Shown here: positions 27,032 to 35,814 of the stretch, one piece after another
Numbering within the stretch: the stretch's first letter is position 1
How the letters are laid out: each line of letters begins with the position of its first letter
Source of the DNA: Lysobacterales bacterium
Lineage (GTDB): Bacteria; Pseudomonadota; Gammaproteobacteria; Xanthomonadales; Marinicellaceae
Direction: 5' to 3'
Assembly: GCA_020442665.1 (NCBI GenBank)
Contig: JAGRJP010000072.1
Span: forward strand, 1-42,976
DNA: 42,976 nucleotides
The notes under the pieces: model-generated
Databases searched by the model: none
What the model saw: only the letters and a program-made list of their open reading frames with translations
What the model was told of the DNA's origin: nothing
Program-made: the position numbers and the translations under genes

Positions 27032-27562
27032 TCAAACACTCCACAACTCCTCTTCAGTCTCGTCAGTCACTCTGGCGAGTACAAATAACCAGTCAGATAG
27101 TCGGTTGATATAAACTTTGAGCAAGGGGTTAAATTCATGCGATTTTGAGGCGGTTACCACTCTTCGTTCCGCCCTTCGACAAATGCTTCTGGACATGTGA
27201 AGGCGAGCAGTCAATTCGCTTCCGGCCGGTAATACAAAGTTTTTTAAAGGTGATAATGATTGATTGTATGATTGAATGGAATCATCCAGAGTTTCAATAT
27301 CCTTGTGTTTAATCAGCAAGGAGCCTTCTAAACATAAATCCCCACCATAATTAAACATTGTGTTTTGAAGCTCTTTTAGTTCTTTTTTCAACTTTGAATT
27401 TGCACAAACACATCGAACCAAACCAATCGAACTGTTCAGTTCATCAATGGCACCGATGGCTTCAATCAATGAATCATCCTTTGCTATCCTGTCACCTGAT
27501 GCCAGTCCGGTTGTTCCGTCATCACCTGTTTTTGTCACAATTTTACTGAGTCGATTACCCAT
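27032..27562 (-). CDS. PduO-type ATP:cob(I)alamin adenosyltransferase
   Basis: This enzyme transfers the adenosyl group of ATP to cob(I)alamin, making coenzyme B12. The 176-residue protein has the N-terminal ATP-binding motif VTKTGDDGTTGLASGDR, the AIGAIDELNSSIGLVR helix and the SRSICRRAERRVV active-site helix of the PduO (MMAB) family. It is divergent from gcvT with 77 bp between them. The last 54 bp differ slightly from a second copy of the same end at 26493-26546, so its present 3' end may be imported. No B12-dependent enzyme gene is in the window. Confidence 0.95.
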   Translation of the reverse strand: MGNRLSKIVTKTGDDGTTGLASGDRIAKDDSLIEAIGAIDELNSSIGLVRCVCANSKLKKELKELQNTMFNYGGDLCLEGSLLIKHKDIETLDDSIQSYNQSLSPLKNFVLPAGSELTARLHMSRSICRRAERRVVTASKSHEFNPLLKVYINRLSDWLFVLARVTDETEEELWSV

Positions 27563-27609
27563 ATTTTTATCAATCTACTGGTTTTATTTTGCAACAAATA
27601 GTATAGTTC

Positions 27610-27636
27610 ACAAAGTTTAAATTTAGCAAACTTTGT
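27610..27636. promoter_or_regulatory. Inverted repeat occupying the gcvT ribosome-site region
   Basis: ACAAAGTTT (27610-27618) and AAACTTTGT (27628-27636) form a perfect 9-bp inverted repeat with a 9-nt spacer, ending 3 nt before the gcvT ATG. There is no Shine-Dalgarno sequence ahead of the ATG. As RNA it would be a hairpin touching the start codon; as DNA it could be an operator. A TATAGT (-10-like) lies at 27602-27607. Confidence 0.6.
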
Positions 27637-27639
27637 TCC

Positions 27640-28713
27640 ATGAAAAAAACCTGTTTGCATCAGGCACATATTGATTTTGGAGCCAAAATGGTTGATTTTG
27701 GCGGTTGGGAAATGCCTATCAATTATGGCTCACAAATCGAAGAACATCATGCCGTTCGCAAAGACAAAGGTATGTTCGATGTTTCGCACATGACCGTTGT
27801 GGATTTGCAGGGCGATGACAGCGAAGCCTTTTTATTGAAATTACTGCCAAACGATGTCAGAAAATTGAGCAATGGTAAAGCCCTTTACAGCACCATGTTG
27901 AATAAAAATGGCGGTGTGATTGATGATTTAATCGTCTATAAACGTGGCGAAAACAATTATCGAATTGTTGTCAATGCAGCCACTCGCGAAAAAGATTTGG
28001 CATGGATGGAAAAACAAGTTGAATCCTACAATGCTCAGCTTCAGGAAAAACCGGAACTGGCGATGATTGCTGTTCAAGGGCCGAATGCCATTGAAGCCTG
28101 CTTGAAAGTTTTGCCTGAAAACATTTCTCAGCAATTATCTGAGCTCAATAAATTCTGTGCCATCGATGCGGAAAATTATTTTATCGGCAGAACCGGCTAT
28201 ACCGGTGAAGATGGCGTTGAAATTATGATTGCCGAAGATGATGCTCGCAAGTTGTGGGATGATTTGGCTAATGCAGGCGTTCAGCCTTGCGGATTGGGTG
28301 CCAGAGACACGTTAAGACTAGAAGCCGGAATGCATCTGTATGGACAAGATATGGACGAGAATATCAGTCCTTTGGAATGCGGATTAACTTGGACCATCAG
28401 AAAAACTGACAACGATTTTATCGGGGCAGATGCTCTGCAAGCTATCAAAGACAAAGGCATCAGCAAAAAAATGACCGGCGTTGTGCTTAGCGAAAAAGGC
28501 ATTCTCCGCCACGATCAAGAACTAATTGATGAAAACGGACCTTGTGGAATTATCACCAGCGGTTCTTTTTCACCCAGCGCTGAAGTCGCCATCGGTATGG
28601 CAATCGTTAATAAAGATATCGGCGAAGATGTCAAGGTACAAATTCGCAAAAAACAATTAGTAGTGAAGTTGGTAAAACTACCCTTCGTAAGAAATGGTCA
28701 ATCAAATATTTAG
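27640..28713 (+). CDS. gcvT: Glycine cleavage system T protein (aminomethyltransferase)
   Basis: GcvT transfers the methylene group from the aminomethyl-lipoyl arm of GcvH to tetrahydrofolate, releasing ammonia. The 357 residues contain MVDFGGWEMPINYGSQIEEHHAVR, GMFDVSHM, RTGYTGEDGVEI and the LRLEAGMHLYGQDMDE folate-site region. The C-terminal barrel (ITSGSFSPSAEVAIGMA) is complete. It starts the gcvT-gcvH-gcvPA unit, 18 bp before gcvH. Its 5' region has a hairpin in place of a ribosome site. Confidence 0.97.
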   Translation: MKKTCLHQAHIDFGAKMVDFGGWEMPINYGSQIEEHHAVRKDKGMFDVSHMTVVDLQGDDSEAFLLKLLPNDVRKLSNGKALYSTMLNKNGGVIDDLIVYKRGENNYRIVVNAATREKDLAWMEKQVESYNAQLQEKPELAMIAVQGPNAIEACLKVLPENISQQLSELNKFCAIDAENYFIGRTGYTGEDGVEIMIAEDDARKLWDDLANAGVQPCGLGARDTLRLEAGMHLYGQDMDENISPLECGLTWTIRKTDNDFIGADALQAIKDKGISKKMTGVVLSEKGILRHDQELIDENGPCGIITSGSFSPSAEVAIGMAIVNKDIGEDVKVQIRKKQLVVKLVKLPFVRNGQSNI

Positions 28714-28731
28714 AAATTAGAGAGAAACATT

Positions 28732-29139
28732 ATGAGTTACGTTCCAGATAATTTGAAATACACTGAATCTCATGAATGGATTGAGATTTTGGATAACGGC
28801 AATATCAGAGTAGGTATTACCGAACATGCACAAAGTGCGTTGGGTGATATTGTGTTCGTTGAGTTGCCTGAAGAAGAAAGCTACGCTGCCGGCGATGACT
28901 GTGGAGTTGTGGAGTCGGTCAAAACAGCATCTGACATTTACGCACCAATCAGTGGTACTATTGTTGCAGTCAATGATGCTCTTGAAGATTCGCCTGAACT
29001 GATCAATGAATCACCTTATGATGATGGCTGGATTTTTGAAATGGAAATCGAAGATGAAGACGACTTAGAAGATTTATTATCGTCTGATGAGTATAAAAAC
29101 TCAATCGAAGAAGATCAAGACGAAGACGAAGACGAATAA
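28732..29139 (+). CDS. gcvH: Glycine cleavage system H protein with acidic tail
   Basis: GcvH is the lipoyl carrier that shuttles the aminomethyl group between the P, T and L proteins. The lipoylated lysine is K64 in [17 protein letters not shown]. The protein is 135 residues, slightly longer than the usual 125-130. The extension is a strongly acidic tail of about 30 residues ([18 protein letters not shown] followed by an E/D run). The tail was probably grown by short GAA/GAC repeats. An AGAGAAA ribosome site precedes the ATG. Confidence 0.96.
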   Translation: MSYVPDNLKYTESHEWIEILDNGNIRVGITEHAQSALGDIVFVELPEEESYAAGDDCGVVESVKTASDIYAPISGTIVAVNDALEDSPELINESPYDDGWIFEMEIEDEDDLEDLLSSDEYKNSIEEDQDEDEDE

Positions 29140-29192
29140 ATTCACAAAAATATAGAATAGACACATAAACAGATTGGTAACAGGAAAATATT

Positions 29193-30545
29193 ATGCCTTT
29201 CATTCCACACACGGCTGAAGATATAACAAAAATGCTGGAAGCGATTGGAGTTGACTCCATTGAGCAACTTTTTGATGAAATCCCTGAGGAACTCAAAGTC
29301 AGCGAACTGCAAAACATTCCAAAACAAATGAATGAAATGCAAGTCAGTCGTTTTATTAAATCCAAAGCAGCGCAAAATTCACAACTCAGTTGTTTTGCCG
29401 GAGGTGGAGCCTATGAACATCACATCCCTGCGGCAATCTGGCAACTGGCAACTCGTGGTGAGTTTTATACCGCTTACACTCCTTATCAGGCAGAAGTCTC
29501 TCAAGGGAGTTTACAGGTCATTTACGAATACCAAACCATGATGACCAAACTCACAGGCATGGAAGTCAGTAATGCCTCGCTATACGATGGAGCTTCAGCC
29601 TTAGCAGAAGCGGCTTTAATGGCTGTACGCGCCAATCGAAAGTCCAAATCGAAAACAATTCTGGTTCCAAAAACGGTCAACCCAATCTATAAAAAAGTTT
29701 TACACAATATTGTCCATAATCAGGACATTAAAGTGATTGAATTGGACTTTGATCACGCGACCGGAAAAGTCAGTTCTGAAAACCTGAAAAAATATCAGGA
29801 TGAAGACATCACCGCATTAGTCATTCCTCAACCCAATTATTTTGGAGTTTTTGAGGATGTCGATGCTTTAACTGATTGGGCTCATGCGAAAAACTGTTTT
29901 GCTATCGCAACAGTCAATCCGACATCATTGGCTTTGCTCAAAGCTCCAGGAGATTGGGGTCAAAATGGGGTTGATATTTGTATCGGTGAAGGCCAACCTC
30001 TGGGAGTTCCACTTTCAGCCGGTGGCCCTTATTTTGGGTTTATGACATCAAAAGATCAGTACATCCGTAATATGCCCGGACGCATTGTCGGACAAACAAC
30101 TGATTTGGATGGAAAACTGGGTTATACACTAGCGTTTCAGGCTCGTGAGCAACATATTCGCAGAGCTAAAGCCACATCCAATATTTGTACTAACCAAGGG
30201 CTAATGGTCACAGCAGCAACGATTTACATGGCTTTACTTGGTGAGCAAGGACTGAAAGATGTTGCCACCGCTTGTATGCAGAACATGCAATATCTCAAAC
30301 AAAAATTAGCTGACAATGGAATCAAGCAATTATTCAACAGCCCGAACTTCCATGAAGTTGTGATTGAAACCAAACAAAGTCCTAAAGAAGTTATAGCTAA
30401 ACTTGCACGTCAAGGCATTCTCGCTGGTGTTGATTTAAGTTCCGACTACCTGGAATTAGGAAATGCTTTATCAGTTTGTGTTACAGAAACCAAAACACTC
30501 GAAGATATTGATAATTTTGTCGAGCAACTGGCTCAATTAAACTAA
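29193..30545 (+). CDS. gcvPA: Glycine dehydrogenase (decarboxylating) subunit 1, GcvPA
   Basis: GcvPA is the N-terminal half of the split P protein, which together with GcvPB forms the PLP enzyme that decarboxylates glycine onto GcvH. The 450-residue length and motifs [44 protein letters not shown] and the C-terminal [22 protein letters not shown] match subunit 1. The PLP lysine resides in subunit 2, which is not encoded in this window, so the gene cannot act alone. A stable hairpin follows the stop codon. The gap to gcvH is 53 bp with an AGGAAA ribosome site. Confidence 0.97.
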   Translation: MPFIPHTAEDITKMLEAIGVDSIEQLFDEIPEELKVSELQNIPKQMNEMQVSRFIKSKAAQNSQLSCFAGGGAYEHHIPAAIWQLATRGEFYTAYTPYQAEVSQGSLQVIYEYQTMMTKLTGMEVSNASLYDGASALAEAALMAVRANRKSKSKTILVPKTVNPIYKKVLHNIVHNQDIKVIELDFDHATGKVSSENLKKYQDEDITALVIPQPNYFGVFEDVDALTDWAHAKNCFAIATVNPTSLALLKAPGDWGQNGVDICIGEGQPLGVPLSAGGPYFGFMTSKDQYIRNMPGRIVGQTTDLDGKLGYTLAFQAREQHIRRAKATSNICTNQGLMVTAATIYMALLGEQGLKDVATACMQNMQYLKQKLADNGIKQLFNSPNFHEVVIETKQSPKEVIAKLARQGILAGVDLSSDYLELGNALSVCVTETKTLEDIDNFVEQLAQLN

Positions 30546-30560
30546 CAAGACCGAAAATAA

Positions 30561-30603
30561 GACACAATGGACATTGCAAACAACTTTGTTTGATCATTGT
30601 GTC
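30561..30603 (+). terminator. Long hairpin after gcvPA
   Basis: GACACAATG (30561-30569) pairs perfectly with CATTGTGTC (30595-30603), and CAAAC (30577-30581) pairs with GTTTG (30588-30592) inside it, giving a two-part stem. No U-tract follows on the plus strand, so the structure may be a processed 3' end, a factor-dependent terminator, or a cruciform regulatory site for the downstream winged-helix gene. Confidence 0.55.
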
Positions 30604-30605
30604 AG

Positions 30606-30634
30606 TTGTTCATAAAGTTTGAATCACATATAAT
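30606..30634 (+). promoter_or_regulatory. Predicted promoter of the winged-helix/kinase pair
   Basis: A perfect TATAAT (30629-30634) lies 17 bp after TTGTTC (30606-30611, 3 of 6). The -35 region directly follows the hairpin at 30561-30603. Transcription would begin near 30641, about 23 nt before the TTG start codon. Confidence 0.5.
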
Positions 30635-30663
30635 ATTTTCATTCCTAAGATTCAATCAAAAAT

Positions 30664-30957
30664 TTGCAATACCAATTTGGCAACATAACCATAGATACTA
30701 AAAATTATCGTATTTTGGTGAATGGCGACATCACACCTGTCAAACCACAGGTTTTTAATTTGATTGTGTATTTAATTGAAAATCATCATCGGCTGGTCAC
30801 TAAAGATGAAATTCATGCAAATATTTGGTCGGGACGAATTGTTTCTGATACTTCAATCAGCTCACATATCAAATCAGCCCGAAAAATTCTTGGTGATGAT
30901 GGCAAAAAACAAAAAATCATCTTCAAAACTTTGCTAGAATGGGGGTTTAAGCAATAG
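30664..30957 (+). CDS. Free-standing OmpR/CadC-type winged-helix DNA-binding protein
   Basis: The 97 residues consist only of a Trans_reg_C winged helix: FGNITIDTKNYRILVNGD beta strands, KPQVFNLIVYLIENHHRLVTKDEIHANIW helices, the recognition helix in VSDTSISSHIKSARKILGDDG, and the wing (KIIFKTLLEWGF). There is no receiver, membrane or TPR domain. The only in-frame start is TTG at 30664; no strong ribosome site precedes it. It ends 6 nt before a Ser/Thr kinase whose C-terminal membrane-TPR portion resembles the sensor part usually fused to such winged helices. I infer that it is the output partner of the kinase. Confidence 0.85.
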   Translation: MQYQFGNITIDTKNYRILVNGDITPVKPQVFNLIVYLIENHHRLVTKDEIHANIWSGRIVSDTSISSHIKSARKILGDDGKKQKIIFKTLLEWGFKQ

Positions 30958-30963
30958 TTTTGG

Positions 30964-33516
30964 ATGTTGATGAATTCGGAAGATAAGAACAAAATAAATT
31001 CTTTATTCAAAAAAGTCGTGACCATGGGCACGATTGATGCCTTTCAGTTTCTGAATTCCGTTGAAGACGACCCTGAAATTGTTGAGCAGGTTATTAAACT
31101 GCTTTCAGACTCTCAAACCCGAACCATTTTTCTGGAAGGAAACCCGGAACTTGAAAACATCCTGCAACCTATTTCTCTGGAACGTGATTTAGTTGGTCAA
31201 TCCATTGGTAACATCGAACTGATTCAATTGCTCGGAAAAGGTGGAATGGGTGAAGTTTATCTGGGAGAGGATAAACAACTACAAAGAAAAGTAGCTGTCA
31301 AAACCATTCGGGGAATTTATCGCCCCAATGAAAATGCCAGAGACCGCTTTCGTCGAGAAGCCCTTATCCTTTCCAAACTCAATCATGAGAATATCTGTAA
31401 AATCTACAATATCATCGAAATTGATGATATCGACTTTTTGATTCTGGAATATGTTGACGGCACCACGCTGGATAAATACCCACTGTACAAACTCTCATAC
31501 GCAGAGAAACTCAAATTAGCCAAATCTCTGCTCAATGGTTTGTTAGTGGCTCATAATGAAGATATTGTACATCGTGATATTAAGCCTGATAACATCATTA
31601 TCAATAAAGATGGAAGTATTAAGATTCTGGATTTTGGAATTTCAGCATCACTCAAACAACAAAGCAATCAGAAAAAAACCGACATGCATCCGACTTTACC
31701 GATTTCAAAAACTGCAGCCGGTTCCATTGTCGGCACATTGGGTTACATGTCACCGGAACAAGCCACACTTGAGGAAATCAGTACAGCTTCAGATATTTAT
31801 TCCCTTGGAATCATCTTTCAGGATATCTTCTCATCACAACCGGCTCACTCATCGGATTTATCCAATGAGCAATTATTGAAACGAGCTCAAAAAGGCGAAA
31901 CCGATGAAGTTCAAAATGTTCCTGCTGATTTAACTCAACTCATCAATCGCATGAAGGCTCGTAAACCGGCTTCACGACCAACAGCTTTTGATGCGATTGA
32001 AAAGCTCGATAAAATTATCAACAAACCCAAACGTCGTATCAAACAATTTAGTATTGCAGCTTTACTCTTGCTGTCAGTTCTGGCATTCAGTAAATACACT
32101 TATGACTTAAAACAACAAAAGCTAGAAGCCGAATCAGCCCGAAATATTGCAGAACAAGCTCGTCTTGAAGCAGAAACTGCTAAAGATGAAGCTGAACAAG
32201 TCACTGCTTTTTTGGAGAGTTTCTTCACTGCATCCAACCCTTATAACCAGCAAGGGAAAGAAATCACTGCTTCTGAAATCCTTGAAGACGGTGCCAAACG
32301 GGTTGATGAGGAACTGGAAGATAAACCACAAGTTTTAATTCGAATTAAAAACATTATTGGTAATGTTTATGGGAAGCGAGGTCAATCTGACTTGGCTAGA
32401 AATCAATATGAAGAATCTTTAAAATTATTTGAGAGTCACTCAATTAAAGATGCTAAGTTAAATATTATCACTCTTGTTCAGCTTTCAGAGATAGAGTTTT
32501 TTGCTAATGACTATACCAGAATGCGCGATGTTCTGCTTATGGCTAAAAAAATAGCAGAAGAAAATTTATTATATGACAAAGCCGAATACCTCCCATTGAG
32601 ATTTAACTTGGCTGCAGCTTATGAAGAGTTGGGAGAACATGATAGAGCAATCAGTATGTTTGATGAATTGCTGCAAATCTATTTACAAGATGAAAAGAAA
32701 TTTAGAACCGCTATTATAAACACTTATAACTTTGTCGGTTTAATCAAAGCCGATGCTGGCAACAATGAGGCCGCTGAACAAGATTTATTGAAAGCACTAT
32801 CCTACTTAGATAAAAATGTTGTCACAGATTCTGAGCTCGAAACGACTTTATATCACAATCTTTCTACTGTTTATAAAGACCTAAAACAGTATCAAAAAGC
32901 CATTGATTCATTATTTAAAGTTGTAGATATGCGAACTAAAATATTAGGTGAACAACACCCTCTGTTGGCAATAACCTATGACAATATTTCCAGAAACTAT
33001 CGGCTATTGGAAGAATACGACACAGCTCGCAAATACAATGATTTAGCAATAAAAATTTTTCAGGATACCAAAACCATTAACATTGATTACGGTACGGTTC
33101 TTGGCAACAAGGCGATGATTTTAATTGATGCAGAGCAGAATTATTCTGATGCTGAAATATATACTTTAAAAGCAATTGATGTACTCAAACAAGTTTTTAA
33201 GGAAAGAGATCACCGTTTTATTGCAAACGAAATAACACTATTAGGTAAAATCTATTTGTTACAAGGTAGAAATAACAAAGCACTGGAACAAACACAAGAA
33301 GCGATAAATATGTACAATCGGATAAACTATCCGACGCATCTAATTGCAACTCAAGCATGGCTTAATCTTGCAGAAATCTACGACAAACTTAATCAAAAAA
33401 GTAAGGAGTTAGAAACTTACCATACTTTACTACAAAAATTATTACAAGAAAGTCGTCGTGATGAGGAAGCAATAAAAGAGGTAACAGAAAAAATCAGCTT
33501 TCTTTCAAAGGAGTAA
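30964..33516 (+). CDS. Membrane Ser/Thr protein kinase with periplasmic TPR tail
   Basis: An 850-residue Hanks-type kinase. After about 80 N-terminal residues the kinase domain shows the glycine loop GKGGMGEVY (91-99), VAVK (K113), HRDIKPDN (203-210), DFG (223-225) and SPE (263-265), so it should be active. A transmembrane helix at about 362-377 is followed by a charged coiled coil (LEAESARNIAEQARLEAETAK) and at least six TPR-like repeats (about 450-830). The TPRs would lie in the periplasm and act as sensor or scaffold. The coding sequence starts 6 nt after the winged-helix gene; an ATG at 30970 with GGA upstream is an alternative start. Kinases of this layout are often paired with ECF sigma factors; here the partner is a winged helix. 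The stop codon abuts the convergent comEC stop with no gap. Confidence 0.95.
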   Translation: MLMNSEDKNKINSLFKKVVTMGTIDAFQFLNSVEDDPEIVEQVIKLLSDSQTRTIFLEGNPELENILQPISLERDLVGQSIGNIELIQLLGKGGMGEVYLGEDKQLQRKVAVKTIRGIYRPNENARDRFRREALILSKLNHENICKIYNIIEIDDIDFLILEYVDGTTLDKYPLYKLSYAEKLKLAKSLLNGLLVAHNEDIVHRDIKPDNIIINKDGSIKILDFGISASLKQQSNQKKTDMHPTLPISKTAAGSIVGTLGYMSPEQATLEEISTASDIYSLGIIFQDIFSSQPAHSSDLSNEQLLKRAQKGETDEVQNVPADLTQLINRMKARKPASRPTAFDAIEKLDKIINKPKRRIKQFSIAALLLLSVLAFSKYTYDLKQQKLEAESARNIAEQARLEAETAKDEAEQVTAFLESFFTASNPYNQQGKEITASEILEDGAKRVDEELEDKPQVLIRIKNIIGNVYGKRGQSDLARNQYEESLKLFESHSIKDAKLNIITLVQLSEIEFFANDYTRMRDVLLMAKKIAEENLLYDKAEYLPLRFNLAAAYEELGEHDRAISMFDELLQIYLQDEKKFRTAIINTYNFVGLIKADAGNNEAAEQDLLKALSYLDKNVVTDSELETTLYHNLSTVYKDLKQYQKAIDSLFKVVDMRTKILGEQHPLLAITYDNISRNYRLLEEYDTARKYNDLAIKIFQDTKTINIDYGTVLGNKAMILIDAEQNYSDAEIYTLKAIDVLKQVFKERDHRFIANEITLLGKIYLLQGRNNKALEQTQEAINMYNRINYPTHLIATQAWLNLAEIYDKLNQKSKELETYHTLLQKLLQESRRDEEAIKEVTEKISFLSKE

Positions 33517-35790
33517 TCACAAATCCCAAATATTTCTTTTTAAGCCTTTGTAAGATTCAACTAAAACTCCTTCACTCAAAAATTTAATTTCAATCCTTCC
33601 TTTTTCTTGTGTGTCATAAAATTCGATACCTTTTTCAAGGTAAATTTGCTTAATTTGAGGATGAGGATGATTGAACTGATTCATGAAACCGGATGAATTA
33701 ATTGCAAATTTCGGATTGACTGCTTGAATAAAGTCCAAATCAGAAGAGGTTCGGCTTCCATGATGAGGGACAATTAAAACATCGCTTGCAATTGCTGTTT
33801 CAAGGTGATGAGTCAACCGATACTCAACCGGTACTTCAATATCTGCTGTAAGTAAAACCGAACCATATTCAGACTGAATGTGAATCACACATGATGAATT
33901 ATTACCAAGATAAGGTGTGATTTCAAACGGGCTTAGAATGGTAAAACTGATATTGTTCCATTTCCAGTTCTCGCCTGATTGACACGGTTCATAATTACCA
34001 TCAACTGATAATGTTTCAGCATTTGGGTACTTCTTCAAAATCTCCTCAATGCCACCAGCATGATCATTATCGAGGTGAGAAAGAATGACTTTATCAATGT
34101 TGGTAATCCCTGAATAATTTAAAAAAGGAATCACGACTGCATTTGCCATTGAAAATCCGGACTCGTATTTCGCTCCGGTATCATAAAGAAGGACTTTATC
34201 TTTAGTTCTAACCACAATCGACAATCCCTGTCCGACATCTAGCACATTAACGCTAAACTCATTATCTTCAATGCTATTTTCAGGTTTTATAAAAACTGGT
34301 AATAGCAAAAACAAGCCAAACCAACGCCAGCGAAAAACTGAAGAAGAAATGACCAATATGGAAAAAACAATCAAGCCAATAATGATAAGAAAACCACTAC
34401 TTGTTATTGAAACTACCAGATAATCAAAATCTTTGAAAAACTCTAAAATACCTAAGAAAATTTCAGAAATAAATTCTGTTAGCGAAAATGCCAATCCTCC
34501 TAGTTCCGAAGAAACAGGAGTAATCAGCAATGAAAACATAATTGTTGGAATTAAAAGCAAAGAAACTAAAGGCAAAATGATTAAATTGATAATTGGTGTT
34601 AATAGATTGATTTGATTGAAAATAACCAACATCAAAGGCATTAATCCAATTAGAATCATCAATTGTGCTTTGGTAATACTTATCAGTTTCGAGTGATATG
34701 GCTTCCGTCCGGTAAAAACATAAATCAAGATAGCAACTGCGGTAAAAGAAAACCAGAATCCCACATCCAGAACACTGAATGGATCAAATAATAATACTAA
34801 CATTAATGCAATTGACAAAGAGATCCAGCGTGAGATATTTCGTTTAATAATAGGTGAGATTGCAAACACAAAAACCATGATAAGTGCTCGAAGCGTTGGG
34901 ATAGACGCTCCCGCAAGCAAGGTATAAATCAAAGCTAAAAATATGGTAAATACCGCTTCAAATTTAAAACGATTGAATCGTTCGCTTGGAAATATTGCAA
35001 AGAACAATCTGCCAATGAAAATTCCTATCAATGCAACCAAACCAATATGCAAACCCGATATCGCAATAATATGAGCTGTCCCGGTTTGTTGAAACATTTG
35101 TGAATCTTCAAAATCAATCAGACTACGGTCGCCAATTGTTAAAGCTCTGATTAAACCCTCAACTCTGGGATTACTGATGTTTTCTGAAATCAAATCAGCA
35201 ATATTGGATCTAGCACGATTGATATGATTCAATAATCCCGGCGTTTTCTCTTCAAACAACTCTGCTTGTCTGACAGTCGCTGTTGCATCATAGCCTTGTC
35301 GAAACAACCATTTTGCATAGTCAAACGACCCCGGATTTTTAAAACCGTGTATGGGTTTGGGTTTGACCTCAAGAACCCAGCTTTGCCCAGCTTTCAATAT
35401 TGTTTCATTGTTATACCAGCTCACCAGAATTCTTCGTAATGGGAACTCGGGCTTTGAGTTTTCGACAGCAAAGGCAAACTTCTGCCGGACTCCCAATCGT
35501 CCCATATCGGTTAGTACCGGTAAATCAACAATCGTTCCAACAACTTCAATCGTGTCAATGGTTGTGTCTTGATATTGGTGTCTTTTTGCATTGATTGCGG
35601 AAAAGTTTGCAAGAATACTTCCAAGAAATAAGCCGCAAAGAAGAAGAAATATTGGCTGTGAAAGTTTTTTCCTGAGAAGAAATACTGCAAATAGACCAAC
35701 GAAGCAGAATATCAAAACATTGAAACCGGCTTGCTCAATCCAGAGCAACTGACTCATTGCTAACAAAAAACTGCCGGAGAAAATTATCAT
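33517..35790 (-). CDS. comEC: ComEC/Rec2 family DNA-uptake channel protein
   Basis: ComEC carries single-stranded DNA across the inner membrane during natural transformation. The 757 residues show N-terminal membrane helices, a DUF4131/OB-like region (about 40-180), the Competence domain with many helices (starting near FQQTGTAHIIAISGLHIGLVA), and a C-terminal MBL-fold domain (about 500-757). The MBL motifs DTGAKYESGF, LSHLDNDHAGGIEEI and VPHHGSRTSSD suggest an active nuclease-type centre. It follows lolD by 24 bp on the same strand and is convergent with the kinase gene with zero spacing. Confidence 0.95.
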   Translation of the reverse strand: MIIFSGSFLLAMSQLLWIEQAGFNVLIFCFVGLFAVFLLRKKLSQPIFLLLCGLFLGSILANFSAINAKRHQYQDTTIDTIEVVGTIVDLPVLTDMGRLGVRQKFAFAVENSKPEFPLRRILVSWYNNETILKAGQSWVLEVKPKPIHGFKNPGSFDYAKWLFRQGYDATATVRQAELFEEKTPGLLNHINRARSNIADLISENISNPRVEGLIRALTIGDRSLIDFEDSQMFQQTGTAHIIAISGLHIGLVALIGIFIGRLFFAIFPSERFNRFKFEAVFTIFLALIYTLLAGASIPTLRALIMVFVFAISPIIKRNISRWISLSIALMLVLLFDPFSVLDVGFWFSFTAVAILIYVFTGRKPYHSKLISITKAQLMILIGLMPLMLVIFNQINLLTPIINLIILPLVSLLLIPTIMFSLLITPVSSELGGLAFSLTEFISEIFLGILEFFKDFDYLVVSITSSGFLIIIGLIVFSILVISSSVFRWRWFGLFLLLPVFIKPENSIEDNEFSVNVLDVGQGLSIVVRTKDKVLLYDTGAKYESGFSMANAVVIPFLNYSGITNIDKVILSHLDNDHAGGIEEILKKYPNAETLSVDGNYEPCQSGENWKWNNISFTILSPFEITPYLGNNSSCVIHIQSEYGSVLLTADIEVPVEYRLTHHLETAIASDVLIVPHHGSRTSSDLDFIQAVNPKFAINSSGFMNQFNHPHPQIKQIYLEKGIEFYDTQEKGRIEIKFLSEGVLVESYKGLKRNIWDL

Positions 35791-35814
35791 GACAAATCCT
35801 TTGCCTCAATTCAA

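Noticed and set aside
27563-27639. Glycine riboswitch ahead of gcvT
   Set aside because: The 77-bp gap is too short and lacks the tandem aptamer cores; only a simple inverted repeat is present.
30900-30957. Winged-helix gene truncated by a frameshift before a lost TM-TPR half
   Set aside because: The wing (TLLEWGF) is complete for a Trans_reg_C domain, and the next gene begins normally 6 nt later, so the domain appears intact as a stand-alone protein.
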